From: Calothrix sp. NIES-4101
GTDB lineage: Bacteria; Cyanobacteriota; Cyanobacteriia; Cyanobacteriales; Nostocaceae
Reading direction: 5' to 3'
Length of the DNA stretch: 64,000 nt
NCBI GenBank assembly: GCA_004296455.1
Contig: AP018280.1
Span: 3,410,001 to 3,474,000, forward strand
In this document: one piece after another, positions 1 to 8,618 of the stretch
Numbering within the stretch: the first letter of the stretch is position 1
Layout: each line of letters opens with the position of its first letter
Notes under the pieces: model-generated
Databases searched by the model: none
What the model was told of the DNA's origin: nothing
Seen by the model: only the letters and a program-made list of their open reading frames with translations
Position numbers and translations under genes: made by a program

Positions 1-2
1 CC

Positions 3-191
3 AACATATTTTTATTTTTAATTCGTTGGGGGATGTTGTTAGCGATCGCACCTTCCTATGATTTGACACAAGCACGCGGTGGCTCCCTATTTTGGCTTTC
101 ACCATTCGCAGATACTTTAGCAGTGTTGCGAATTATACTATCAGCATTGCAAAAGCCGAAGCAGTGGCGAGGCAGGAATTATTCAAATTGA
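3..191 (+). CDS. Glycosyltransferase C-terminal fragment (gene runs off the left edge)
   Basis: The frame is open from the first bases of the window and stops with TGA at 189-191, so only the last 62 codons are visible. The tail reads ...SPFADTLAVLRIILSALQKP followed by QWRGRNY. An SPxAD/AVLR stretch ending in a WRGR motif is typical of the C-terminus of membrane-associated family 2 glycosyltransferases (HpnB-like). The catalytic part lies outside the window, so the identification rests on the tail alone. Confidence 0.5.
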   Translation, partial: NIFLFLIRWGMLLAIAPSYDLTQARGGSLFWLSPFADTLAVLRIILSALQKPKQWRGRNYSN

Positions 192-365
192 ATCATAATT
201 GGGGCGATCGCAATTTTATCAAAATATTAACTTGTGACTTAGAACCTAGTGGTTTGCCAAGCCAGAATTGACGGGTTGAGATTGACTCGGAGATACTGAG
301 ACACAGAGATTTTTGTCCCTGCAAAGTTACTTTGATAAACTACTAGACTGAATAGGCATTTCTTG

Positions 366-425
366 ATTACGAATTACGTAGCTTTCCCGCAGGGTAGCGG
401 GTGTTACGAATTACGAATTATGAAT
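366..425. repeat. Short tandem heptamer-type repeats (GAATTAC/GAATTAT)
   Basis: Repeated ATTACGA-type units occur twice: at 367-379, and at about 403-425 as ttacgaattacgaattatga. They are separated by a short GC-rich hairpin-like piece (cccgcagggtagcggg). Such degenerate heptamer runs are known as STRR sequences in heterocyst-forming cyanobacteria. The rest of 192-482 holds nothing I recognise. Confidence 0.5.
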
Positions 426-482
426 TGGTATCATAAAACCTCACGGTATGCGGAAAACTCAGAGTCTTTAGAACTGAGAGTG

Positions 483-1385
483 TCAATCTGCTTCTTCTTT
501 AACTTTGTCCCCACGTTCGAGTTCCCAGAGGATTTGATTTCCTTCGCGACGCACACGGGAAACAATCCAATTTCGCCAGCGCCATTCATCACCGCGACTG
601 GTGACAGCGCTAGCATGGACATCCATTAAATCAGCAAGCTCGGAACTAGTAATTAAATAACCTTTTTCAGCGATTTCATCAGCGATACGGAGAGTGTCCA
701 TTAGATTACGGAGTTGGTTAACTCTGACTTCGCAGGGTACATTTTCATGGTGATTGCTAGAGTTGATAGAGGCATCTATCATAGTGATTTCAGTGACAAG
801 GGTATCTACTGCGCGAGTGTCATCGTTAATTATTGTCGAGTTTCCCCTATTTTCAGATACTTTTGCTACATTTAACTCTTTTTTTATGCTTAAAGCTATA
901 GTTGACTCAATATCTCCCTGTTGCTTAAGTGATAAGCCCTTACCAGTAGCAAAGGCACGAGCAATAGTATCACACCTTTCGTTCCCAACGTTACCAGCAT
1001 GTCCGCGTACATGTTCCCATCTGACTTTGCGGCTGTTGAGTTCGTCGAGAATTTCTAATAAATCTTGATTTTGTACAGGCTTGCCGTCGGCTTTTTTCCA
1101 ACCTTTCTTTTTCCAACTTTTTACCCATTTGGTGACGCAGTTGATTAGATATTCGCTATCTGTGTAGAGGGTAATTGGGTAACTTTGCCCGGAAGCTTCA
1201 AAAAATTGTAAAGCTGCGATCGCAGCTTGCATTTCCATGCGATTATTGGTGGTTTGAGGGCAAGCATCGCCCATTTCGTGAACTGAACCATCATCATAAT
1301 AAACTACAGCACCCCAACCACCAGGCCCAGGGTTTCCTGTGCAAGCACCATCTGTATATATACTTTCTATTGTCAATGAAGTCAT
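483..1385 (-). CDS. rnhA: Ribonuclease HI with an extra C-terminal domain
   Basis: Cleaves the RNA strand of RNA:DNA hybrids (Okazaki primer and R-loop removal) in the cytoplasm. Residues 1-145 form a complete RNase HI fold. The metal-binding catalytic residues are visible as D12 (YTDGAC), E51 (NNRMEMQA), D76 (LYTDSEYL) and D139 (NERCDTIA), with H129 in RGHAG. The basic handle (WKKKGWKK) is also present. The protein is 300 aa, about twice the usual bacterial length of roughly 155. After a linker of about 70 low-complexity residues comes a compact second domain (about 215-295) containing a helix-turn-helix-like stretch (TSSELADLMDVHASAVTSRG) and a W-rich tail. I infer a nucleic-acid-binding accessory domain; its function is unknown. 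The start ATG directly precedes the catalytic strand. Confidence 0.93.
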   Translation of the reverse strand: MTSLTIESIYTDGACTGNPGPGGWGAVVYYDDGSVHEMGDACPQTTNNRMEMQAAIAALQFFEASGQSYPITLYTDSEYLINCVTKWVKSWKKKGWKKADGKPVQNQDLLEILDELNSRKVRWEHVRGHAGNVGNERCDTIARAFATGKGLSLKQQGDIESTIALSIKKELNVAKVSENRGNSTIINDDTRAVDTLVTEITMIDASINSSNHHENVPCEVRVNQLRNLMDTLRIADEIAEKGYLITSSELADLMDVHASAVTSRGDEWRWRNWIVSRVRREGNQILWELERGDKVKEEAD

Positions 1386-1572
1386 AATGGCGATCGAAAA
1401 TTTAGTATTACAGATTAATTGATAATTGATTAAACATCAATTAGGAATCAGGAATTTAGCTGAAAACAATCAGCCTTTAAGATTAGCTTGAGTTTTTTCG
1501 CGGTTATAGATTTTGGAATATTTTTTTACATTTAGTTGCTGTCCCTTGTTTATTGTAGAAGTTAAATCAAGT

Positions 1573-1843
1573 CTAGCTGCACAAATATATCTCTAAAACA
1601 TGATTAATCAATATTTGCCAAACTTCGTTTGGTTTCCAGATTTTATATAAAGCTTGTTTCGCCTCATTTTCATTAATACCTTGTTGCAGGCAACGATAGA
1701 GATAAATACAAGCAGAAACTCGCATATTTGCAGCGCAATGAACCAATACTTTTTGATTTTGATGGCAATCCATGACCCGATGTGCCAATCAAATCTGATA
1801 TTTGCAGATAGTGATATATCTTTTCTAGTTGCTGTTTAGACAT
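1573..1843 (-). pseudogene. Protein tyrosine phosphatase-family gene with internal deletion
   Basis: The C-terminal half reads HQNQKVLVHCAANMRVSACIYLYR and is open to the stop at 1573. It carries the phosphatase-like signature HCAANMRVS, a CX4R variant seen in small cyanobacterial and proteobacterial PTP-family proteins. The expected N-terminus is found just upstream in a different frame: from the ATG at 1843 one reads MSKQQLEKIYHYLQISDLIG, which matches the usual opening of this family (…IYNFLQISD…). The middle, roughly 70-75 residues of a protein of about 150, is missing at about 1785-1800, and the two halves are out of frame. This is best explained as a decayed gene with an internal deletion. 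A short translated C-terminal product is possible but would lack the fold. Confidence 0.6.
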
Positions 1844-2072
1844 CAGTTTGTTGTACTGGAATTAGATGACTAATTTACGCTTGTTTTTTGTTGAGTGCGA
1901 ATAAAATAAATAAGTTCTGCTTCAGGAAACATATCTCGTTCTTATGTATTCATATAAAGTATTAACTCTTTGAATTAGGCAATTGCAGACTTCAGCAACT
2001 CTCATTCTCCTGTTTTTAGTTCTCGTCAGCAAAGTTGATAAAAATTAATATTTTTTTAGGAAAATTAACATC

Positions 2073-3386
2073 ATGAACAGTCAAATAATCAAGCCAATAG
2101 TTCAAAGTGCCGTATTAATAACCTTAATGAATTTTGGATTACCGCAAACAGCTTATACAAAAACTCCCAAAGTCGGAAATATAGGAGAAAGTTCGGTCAC
2201 AAATTCATCCACCAACTTGCCCACAAACTCCAAACTAGCCCAAGAAGTTGTCACACTTCGCAAACAAGGTGCAAGTGGTTTAGAGAAATTTCTCAAAACC
2301 CACGCCCAAGAGCTAAAAAACCCTTCACCACAAATACGCGCAGCACTAGATACACTTTGTCAGCAACGTGATTGTCATGCTTCCAAACTTTATTGGTATA
2401 CAGATTTAGAACAAGCCAAAGCGGCAGCCAAAGCTAGCGGTAAACCCATATTATCACTGCGTTTACTCGGCAGACTCGACCAAGATTTAAGTTGTGCCAA
2501 TAGCCGTTTCTTCCGGGTTGCCCTCTATCCCAATGCTGCCATATCTCAAGAATTGCGCGATCGCTTTATTTTACATTGGCAATCTGTACGTCCGGCACCA
2601 AAAATTACTATAGACTATGGAGATGGTCGTAAGCTAGAACGCACAATCACAGGTAATAGTATTCATTACATATTAGATGCTGCGGGTCGTCCGATTGATG
2701 CAATCCCCGGATTATATAGTCCTGTGGCATTTTTAAAACAGTTACAAAAATCACAACAAACAATCAGTGAATATAACAAGCTGAGTCCAGAAAAACGGGA
2801 AGCATATCTCAAGAACCACCATCAAGGCAGCATTCAAGCACTGCAAACTCAATGGTTAGCAGATTTAAATAAACTGGGAATTAACAATCCTCCACGACTA
2901 ATTGAATCTACCAGGACAAACTCAACCCCTAATGCTGGAGTAGCAGGCAATATTGCTTATGCAAAAAGTCGGGTAGAAATGCCAGTCGTATCCCGGATTG
3001 AAGCCAATACACCCACCGATATTACTGATGCAGCTACTTGGAATCGCATCGCCCAACTTTACCTTGCAGATGCAAAATTAGACCAAAATAGCCTTGCATT
3101 AATCCAAAGCAAAAAGTTTTATACAAATAATCAATCTCCAAATGCGTTGCAGCGATTACGCAATAATTTTGAAACAGCAATGGCTTTAGACACAGTTCGT
3201 AACGAATATATTTTGCACAGACAAATACATCAATGGTTTGTAGAAGGACGTGATACAGTAAACGTCAATCAACTCAATGAAAAAGTCTACTCGCAGTTAT
3301 TTTTAACTCCCAATTCTGACCCTTGGTTGGGACTTTTACCCAGCGATGTTTACAGTGCGATCGATAATGATGGAGTGCGTAAATAA
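2073..3386 (+). CDS. Exported thioredoxin-fold protein of unknown role
   Basis: A 437 aa protein with an N-terminal signal-like segment (residues 1-29, hydrophobic ITLMNFGLPQTAYT). Residues of about 105-230 look like a thioredoxin-fold domain: an Ala-rich helix (LEQAKAAAKASGKPILSLR) precedes a strand, then a motif region SCANSRFF in place of a classical CxxC, then ILDAAGRPIDAIPGLYSPVAF, which resembles the cis-Pro end of the fold. The lack of a CxxC pair argues against ordinary disulfide exchange. The C-terminal 200 residues are helical and charged with no recognised domain. ATG is preceded by AGGAAAA, and a stem-loop with a T run follows the gene. I infer an exported redox-fold or scaffold protein. 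Confidence 0.7.
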   Translation: MNSQIIKPIVQSAVLITLMNFGLPQTAYTKTPKVGNIGESSVTNSSTNLPTNSKLAQEVVTLRKQGASGLEKFLKTHAQELKNPSPQIRAALDTLCQQRDCHASKLYWYTDLEQAKAAAKASGKPILSLRLLGRLDQDLSCANSRFFRVALYPNAAISQELRDRFILHWQSVRPAPKITIDYGDGRKLERTITGNSIHYILDAAGRPIDAIPGLYSPVAFLKQLQKSQQTISEYNKLSPEKREAYLKNHHQGSIQALQTQWLADLNKLGINNPPRLIESTRTNSTPNAGVAGNIAYAKSRVEMPVVSRIEANTPTDITDAATWNRIAQLYLADAKLDQNSLALIQSKKFYTNNQSPNALQRLRNNFETAMALDTVRNEYILHRQIHQWFVEGRDTVNVNQLNEKVYSQLFLTPNSDPWLGLLPSDVYSAIDNDGVRK

Positions 3387-3441
3387 GCACAAAATCATCA
3401 CTTTAAAAGCATTTTTTAGAGATTAATAATGGGTTTTAATT

Positions 3442-3475
3442 ACCCCTCTTTCGACATTATCGAGGAGGGGTTTTG
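3442..3475 (+). terminator. Rho-independent terminator
   Basis: The stem ACCCCTC (3442-3448) pairs with GAGGGGT (3465-3471) and is followed by TTTTG. It lies 55 bp after the stop of the thioredoxin-like gene. The remaining spacer to 3866 holds a second GC-rich palindromic patch near 3590-3620 (gtcgcaaagcgacacgctac) and a dispersed repeat. Confidence 0.7.
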
Positions 3476-3675
3476 TTGAACTTAAATTACATCTCATACC
3501 GATTCAAAAAAAGTTTGCAACACATCCAAAATATAAGACGCGATATAGCTTCTTACCCTTCGGGAACGCTAAGAGGGAACAGAAGAACTGAGTCGCAAAG
3601 CGACACGCTACGCGAACGCTAACACGTCTCTACATAATTTATCTGTCGCATTCTTGTTTCAAATTGGTATCATAT

Positions 3676-3770
3676 TCGTCGAATCACTTACAATTCAAAT
3701 TTCTCCGCGTCCCCGCGTCTCTAATTCTCCTTGTCAGTCTTAATAATAAGTATTCAACAGGACATGGTAT
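3676..3770. repeat. Dispersed repeat family A, copy 1
   Basis: About 95 bp, with the core tttctccgcgtccccgcgtc and the end aagtattcaacaggacatgg. It is clearly similar to 57206-57300 and 61750-61845, in the same orientation. All three lie just beyond the 3' end of a minus-strand gene. Confidence 0.7.
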
Positions 3771-3866
3771 AGTTCCGTTTCTCCAAAAGGCAACACATAA
3801 ATCTCTTTGTCTTTCTATCTCTGCATAATTATCTGTTACTTTCTTTTGGATAATTGGTATAATTTT

Positions 3867-4409
3867 CTAATTTTTTCGCAACTTTTGACTAGTCTCAACT
3901 AAACTTTCCGCAAATTGGTCAAGTCGTTGGGACAGTTTTTCATCTAATAGTTTACCTTCAGCACTAAAGGCTTTCCAAGCTTGTCCAATTGCGACTTGTT
4001 CCAGAATAGACCAAGTGTGAGTCCATCTTAAAATCACTCGTAAATCATTGAGCGCATTACTGTTTGATTGTCCACCCAAAACGCTAATGAGTCCGGCAAC
4101 TTTACCAGATAATTGCTCGAAACTCATTAAATCGAGGGCATTTTTCAACACTCCACTAACACTACCGTGATACTCAGGTGTAACCAAAATTAACCCATCA
4201 GCATTACTGACAGCATCCTGCAATCTTTTGACATCTGGGTAATCTGGATACTCATCACCGCCATCGCAAAATGGTAACTGCATCTTTCTCAAATCCAGAA
4301 TTTCGACTTCTGCACCTAATGCTTGGACTCTTTGGGCTGCCAGTCCTAAAGCCATTTGACTGTAAGAATTGGCTCGTAAACTGCCTGCAATACCGACTAT
4401 TTTCACCAT
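3867..4409 (-). CDS. NADPH-dependent FMN reductase family protein
   Basis: A 180 aa flavodoxin-fold oxidoreductase expected to use NAD(P)H to reduce FMN or quinone-like substrates in the cytoplasm. The flavin phosphate loop is visible near the N-terminus (GIAGSLRANSYSQMAL, residues 6-21). The second family signature, TPEYHGSVSGVLKNALDL (about 78-95), contacts the isoalloxazine ring, and GGQSNSNALNDLR follows. The length is normal for the family (170-190). The gene stands alone, flanked by dispersed repeats. Substrate specificity (azo dyes, chromate, quinones) cannot be told from sequence. Confidence 0.9.
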   Translation of the reverse strand: MVKIVGIAGSLRANSYSQMALGLAAQRVQALGAEVEILDLRKMQLPFCDGGDEYPDYPDVKRLQDAVSNADGLILVTPEYHGSVSGVLKNALDLMSFEQLSGKVAGLISVLGGQSNSNALNDLRVILRWTHTWSILEQVAIGQAWKAFSAEGKLLDEKLSQRLDQFAESLVETSQKLRKN

Positions 4410-4585
4410 ATTTACTCCACTGACTAGAAAAATTGTTGATAATTCTGATTTTTAAATTAGTGACAAGATCACAAAATATCGAGACTTAAATAAACTCGTA
4501 ACGACTATGACTTTATCATAACGAAAGCGATCGCATCTGTCAAATGCTTGTGAACGCAGACAGCTAGACATGTGGAAGGAGGAGA

Positions 4586-4635
4586 AAATCATTTCCCCAT
4601 CTCCGCGTCGGTTGTATCGTAATTATCAGGCGAAG
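4586..4635. repeat. Dispersed repeat family B, copy 1
   Basis: The piece ccccatctccgcgtcggttgtatcgtaattatcaggcgaag matches the reverse complement of copies at 40575 and 61689, and the same-orientation copy at 25919. It abuts the stop codon of the CIA30-family gene. Confidence 0.6.
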
Positions 4636-4641
4636 CTGATA

Positions 4642-6159
4642 TTACTTATTGGTTTCTAAACCAGCAAATAAATTTTCCCAGTTTTTATGATTCGCTGAAT
4701 TTTCAGTGGCTTTAACTTCAAAAGTCACATTGCAAGCTTGAGTATTTTGTAACGCCTGCACACATAACTCAGCAATATCATCACGACTAATTTTTCCGCG
4801 AATATTATCACCTTGCTCTAAAATTAATTCTTTTCCTCCTGCTTCTTCTGTCAACGCACAAGGACGGATAATAGTATAGCTAATACCGCTTTCTCTAAGA
4901 CTATCTTCTCCCTTTAATTTCCAAGTTAAAATGCCACCTAATTGGTCATTTAATCGCACTGCTGGCGGTTCTTCTTCTAAGTTGATACCTGCTCTACCGG
5001 GTCGTGTTACACCTGCGGAACTAACAAGAACAAATCTTGATAAATTATGACCTCCATAGGCTGCGATCGACTCAATTTTTAAAGCAAAAGTACCAGGAGA
5101 AAAATGAGGATTTAATTGACCATCATACTCAAATTTACTTAACATTAATTGCAGAGAGCAAACTCGACTTTGATCAATTGCCGGACAATTTTTGACGACT
5201 TTGGCACGAAATACGGGAATTAAATCAGCAAAAGGAATACGAACATTAATCCAAGCACCATCTACTGTATCAAAAGAATAACTATAACCAACGCCATCCC
5301 AAGCGGAATCAGTGCGAACGAATAATTTATAGCGTTTACCATCACCTTGAATGCGTAATTCAATTCCTTCGTATCCAGATAAATTAATTGATGGTTGAAA
5401 ATTTTTAGTTCTAACTGATGCAAATCCACCCGAATTATCAGTGGAAACATTACCTGTAAATATTGCCACATTATCAGTGAAAATCATGTTGCTGCTGCTC
5501 ACACCACCCATGACAACATCATCTAAAGCGCCCCAAATATTTTTTAAGTTATTTAAACTTAAATCATTGAATTTGTTTGGATTAACTGAAGATTGAGTGA
5601 AATCAAATATAGTTTTTACATCTGCCTGAGGTAAATATTTTGCTGCGACATCAACTAAATTTTTCACCCCTTGATATTCGACATTTTCGGGTGTATCTCC
5701 CACGATTTCCGGCTGATAAAATTTCACACCTTGATTATATTTTTCCCGGTCTGGAGTATCTCCTTCTACAGGTTGGACTCGCACCGCAGTACAGCAAATC
5801 ACAGCTTGAATATTTGCCATTACAAGAGGAGTTAAAGTTTCGATTTTAGTTATATCTGCGACTACTAATTCTGTGTCATTACCTAAAATTGCCCGTGCTT
5901 TTTCAATGTCGCGAACAAGAGAACGGACTCTATAACCCTTTTCTAATAAGCTTTTGACAACTCGCTTACCCACACCACCCGTTGCACCTGCTACTAGTAT
6001 TACACCCACTTTTTTATCTCCGTCGGGTTTGTTTTGACTATCCTGTGGACGACCTTGAAATAATTCCTGTACCCAATTCAGTAAGGGAATTACCTCAAAA
6101 TAGCTGAGGGTTTCCACAAATTTCCCGAAATCCCAGGGCTGACGATTTTTTTGACTCAT
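4642..6159 (-). CDS. NAD(P)-binding (NmrA/SDR-like) protein with an inserted CIA30 domain
   Basis: A 505 aa protein. Residues 52-180 form a Rossmann fold with the dinucleotide loop GATGGVG (58-64) and a following VRDIEKARAIL helix. A CIA30 (complex I intermediate-associated protein 30, NDUFAF1-like) beta-sandwich is inserted at about 200-370: IWGALDDVVMGGVSSSN, then the strand pattern up to KIESIAAYGG. The Rossmann fold then resumes (RFVLVSSAGVTRPGR, then SGISYTIIRPCAL). In cyanobacteria and plastids such proteins relate to Ycf39-like assembly factors. I infer a role in assembly or quality control of a membrane complex; this is not shown by sequence alone. ATG at 6159 precedes an aromatic-rich N-terminus. 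No operon partner. Confidence 0.85.
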   Translation of the reverse strand: MSQKNRQPWDFGKFVETLSYFEVIPLLNWVQELFQGRPQDSQNKPDGDKKVGVILVAGATGGVGKRVVKSLLEKGYRVRSLVRDIEKARAILGNDTELVVADITKIETLTPLVMANIQAVICCTAVRVQPVEGDTPDREKYNQGVKFYQPEIVGDTPENVEYQGVKNLVDVAAKYLPQADVKTIFDFTQSSVNPNKFNDLSLNNLKNIWGALDDVVMGGVSSSNMIFTDNVAIFTGNVSTDNSGGFASVRTKNFQPSINLSGYEGIELRIQGDGKRYKLFVRTDSAWDGVGYSYSFDTVDGAWINVRIPFADLIPVFRAKVVKNCPAIDQSRVCSLQLMLSKFEYDGQLNPHFSPGTFALKIESIAAYGGHNLSRFVLVSSAGVTRPGRAGINLEEEPPAVRLNDQLGGILTWKLKGEDSLRESGISYTIIRPCALTEEAGGKELILEQGDNIRGKISRDDIAELCVQALQNTQACNVTFEVKATENSANHKNWENLFAGLETNK

Positions 6160-6383
6160 AGTTTTACCTATGTGCTACCACTATAGATATATTTAGTGTA
6201 ATGATTTTAGAGATGACTTAATTCTATATTTTGGCTGAAATTTAGTTGAAATTTCAATATTATATTCTTCGACAACAGTATTATAATCAACTGAGCAATG
6301 ATATCTTAACTAACTGCAAATTCTTAAAATCTGATTTCTAACTTCTATTCCTATATTCTAATCCTAATATTTATTGATATATT

Positions 6384-6680
6384 ATGCGTGCCAGAATCGA
6401 AGATGATTTATTATTTTTGCACCACGAAGATTTGCCCGAATATAAAAAAGGTGGTTCTGTAGTCAGAAATAGCTATTTTTGGGCACTCAAATCGATCGCA
6501 GGTAGAGCATCTCGTCACCGTGATTGGGAATATGAATCAGAGATTTGGGTAGCACTGGGAAGAATGTTGATGTCTTTTACAGAGTCGGGTTATTTGGGCT
6601 ATCGGGAGACTGTGTTAGAATTTCCAGTTTATCAAGGAGAAATACCCGATGTTTTGCGTCCTGTTGCAACTTGGGAGTAG
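6384..6680 (+). CDS. Small conserved-looking hypothetical protein
   Basis: A 98 aa soluble protein with no signal peptide or membrane segment. It is mixed-charge and rich in aromatic residues (YFWALKSIAGRASRHRDWEYESEIW). I do not recognise a family. ATG at 6384 is preceded by an AT-rich promoter-like stretch without a clear Shine-Dalgarno. Codon use resembles the neighbours, and an overlapping frame at 6545-6748 is less convincing. The following 258 bp up to the Rep gene hold nothing I can name. Confidence 0.55.
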   Translation: MRARIEDDLLFLHHEDLPEYKKGGSVVRNSYFWALKSIAGRASRHRDWEYESEIWVALGRMLMSFTESGYLGYRETVLEFPVYQGEIPDVLRPVATWE

Positions 6681-6938
6681 TAGCCGAAGAATGCGATCGC
6701 AAATCTTTAGATATTTATACGAAAAGATACCGTTCAGAATCAAACTAAAAAGCTAAAAATTCAAAAATACTGGTACTTTATTAAATTTATATACCTTTAT
6801 CTCTCACCATTCCAGCTTCTAGTTTGTATTATTTAACTGCGAACACAAATTATTTCCTGTATGTATAAATACTGAAAAAAGTATTAACACTGTGTGTTAA
6901 TTTGAGTTGTCAAGCATAACATATCAGGGTTTTTAGTT

Positions 6939-7901
6939 TTGTCTGAGAATAGCAATGATTCGGTATATAGTCATCATGTACGTATCAATAAACAAGATAA
7001 AAGTCAAATTAATTTATGCGATGTTTCTAAAGTCGGCAAAATTTGGGATAAGCACAAAGCAAATGCCGAGCGTATATCTAAATATTATATGAATGCTAGC
7101 GAAGGTTCTTTTGAACGTTATGCGATGCGAGTTAAAAAATGTTCCGAATGGTTAGAGTTTGAATTATCACTAGAAGAATCACAAAATACTCTACAATTAA
7201 ATTTATTGAATGCACAATTTTGTCGAGTGCGTCATTGCCCAGTCTGCCAATGGCGAAGAAGTTTAATGTGGAAGGCAAAGGCTTATAAAATTTTGCCACA
7301 GGTTGTTGCTGATTATCCTAAATATCGTTGGCTGTTTCTCACATTAACAGTCAAAAATTGCGATATAAAAGAATTACGACTGACGATAGATTGGATGAAT
7401 AAAGCTTTTAAACGGTTAACAGAGTTAAAAGCTTGGTCTGTGAAAGGTTGGATAAAATCAGTTGAAGTAACTAAAGGTGAAGATAAACTTTCCGCACACC
7501 CACATCTACATATTTTGGCAATAGTACAGCCTTCATATTTTAGTCATGGCTACATTTCCCAAGCAAGGTGGGTTGAATTATGGCAGCAATGCTTACGGGT
7601 TGATTATCAGCCAATAGTTCATATTAGCGCGATCGCAAAACATCATGACCCAAAGACATTAATTCCCGAAATCCTTAAATACCAGGTTAAAGAATCTGAT
7701 TTGGTTGCAGACAAAGAATGGTTTCTAGAGTTAACGCGCCAACTACACAAAAGTAGAGCGATCGCAGTTGGAGGTATACTCAGACATTATATGCAGGAAT
7801 TAGAGAAAAATAACCAAAGCCTCATCGACAAGAGTGAAGAGATAAATGAGGATAATCAGGAAAATTTAGTGTTTCGATGGAGTGGAAGTTACGTAAGTTG
7901 A
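6939..7901 (+). CDS. Rolling-circle replication initiator, Rep_1 (pC194/pUB110-like) family
   Basis: A 320 aa HUH endonuclease that would nick a double-strand origin to begin rolling-circle plasmid replication. All hallmark pieces are present: a cysteine motif FCRVRHCPVCQWRRSLMW (Zn-binding), motif 1 WLFLTLTV, motif 2 HPHLHILAIV (metal-binding HUH), and motif 3 EILKYQVKESD with the nucleophilic Tyr. The frame begins at a TTG; the first in-frame ATG lies after residue 50, so TTG or another weak start is probable. The gene sits in ordinary chromosome next to a convergent small gene and two palindromes, suggesting an integrated plasmid or mobilised Rep unit. It appears intact. Confidence 0.85.
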   Translation: MSENSNDSVYSHHVRINKQDKSQINLCDVSKVGKIWDKHKANAERISKYYMNASEGSFERYAMRVKKCSEWLEFELSLEESQNTLQLNLLNAQFCRVRHCPVCQWRRSLMWKAKAYKILPQVVADYPKYRWLFLTLTVKNCDIKELRLTIDWMNKAFKRLTELKAWSVKGWIKSVEVTKGEDKLSAHPHLHILAIVQPSYFSHGYISQARWVELWQQCLRVDYQPIVHISAIAKHHDPKTLIPEILKYQVKESDLVADKEWFLELTRQLHKSRAIAVGGILRHYMQELEKNNQSLIDKSEEINEDNQENLVFRWSGSYVS

Positions 7902-7933
7902 TTGCATATTTAAAGTTAGAGGTATAACTAAGA

Positions 7934-8251
7934 TTAGCAAAGATACTCATCATCATTGAGATAAGGTGGTTTTAAGCCTCTAAAGAATGTAGAAGCACTA
8001 CTGAGAAGGTATGAAGTATATTTAGCATGACGATGATGCGAATAATAAGATACCAAACGAGAATACTCGCTTATAGGAGCAACAAACTGAATTAATTGTG
8101 CTTTAGTTGAATAATGTTTTTCACGGTATATTAAAACTGGCTGATGGCTTGTTATGAGTTGTTTAGGCTTACTAGTAAAAGCATAAGGAACATATAAACG
8201 TCCTACTGGTATTCCTGGAATAGATTCCATATCAATCAAGAACTCAGGCAT
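7934..8251 (-). CDS. Hypothetical protein convergent with the Rep gene
   Basis: A 105 aa protein, not recognised. It is rich in Tyr, Ser and His (SRLVSYYSHHRHAKYTSYLL), with no signal or membrane segment. It begins with ATG at 8251 and ends 33 bp from the Rep stop, so the two genes converge tightly. A perfect 32 bp palindrome lies 40 bp upstream of its start. The position suggests it belongs to the same acquired Rep unit, but its role is unknown. Confidence 0.5.
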   Translation of the reverse strand: MPEFLIDMESIPGIPVGRLYVPYAFTSKPKQLITSHQPVLIYREKHYSTKAQLIQFVAPISEYSRLVSYYSHHRHAKYTSYLLSSASTFFRGLKPPYLNDDEYLC

Positions 8252-8290
8252 AATATTAAAATCCTTTTTAGTTCAGTAATTACATTAAAG

Positions 8291-8322
8291 TTCGACTGAA
8301 GAAAATATTTTCTTCAGTCGAA
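8291..8322. repeat. Perfect 32 bp palindrome (candidate plasmid origin or operator)
   Basis: TTCGACTGAAGAAAAT is followed directly by its exact reverse complement ATTTTCTTCAGTCGAA, with no loop. It lies 40 bp upstream of the 105 aa gene and 390 bp beyond the Rep gene. Extended palindromes serve as Rep nicking or single-strand origins in rolling-circle plasmids, or as regulator operators; which one applies here is inference. Confidence 0.75.
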
Positions 8323-8329
8323 GTCAAGA

Positions 8330-8359
8330 AAGAATAAAAGATACATGTCTTTTATTCTT
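8330..8359. repeat. Second palindrome: 12 bp arms, 6 nt loop
   Basis: AAGAATAAAAGA (8330-8341) and TCTTTTATTCTT (8348-8359) are exact inverted repeats around TACATG, 7 bp from the 32 bp palindrome. Two hairpins side by side beside a Rep gene resemble an origin region. The rest of 8252-8618 is AT-rich without recognisable genes and presumably contains the promoter of the mutase gene. Confidence 0.7.
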
Positions 8360-8618
8360 CATCTATTTCACCCACTTCTATCCGTTAGGATTTTGTATTA
8401 TAAGGATTACTTCACTTGAAAACAATTAACAAGTAAGCTATCCACGTCAAGCTTAAAAATCAAAATTTGATCGCGGTTAACAATTTAAAATTTGAGACAA
8501 GTAGATAAATATATTACTCTTCAGATAAAAGCCCCTAATTGTTTCTGCGCCTAAGTGCTTTTTCCCAGGTACTATGTGTAAATGCTACAATCCTGAGTGG
8601 GGAAATGAGGATATTTAA

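Noticed and set aside
6545-6748. 67-codon frame overlapping the 98 aa hypothetical gene
   Set aside because: Shadow frame; the 98 aa frame starts with ATG and has the more protein-like composition.
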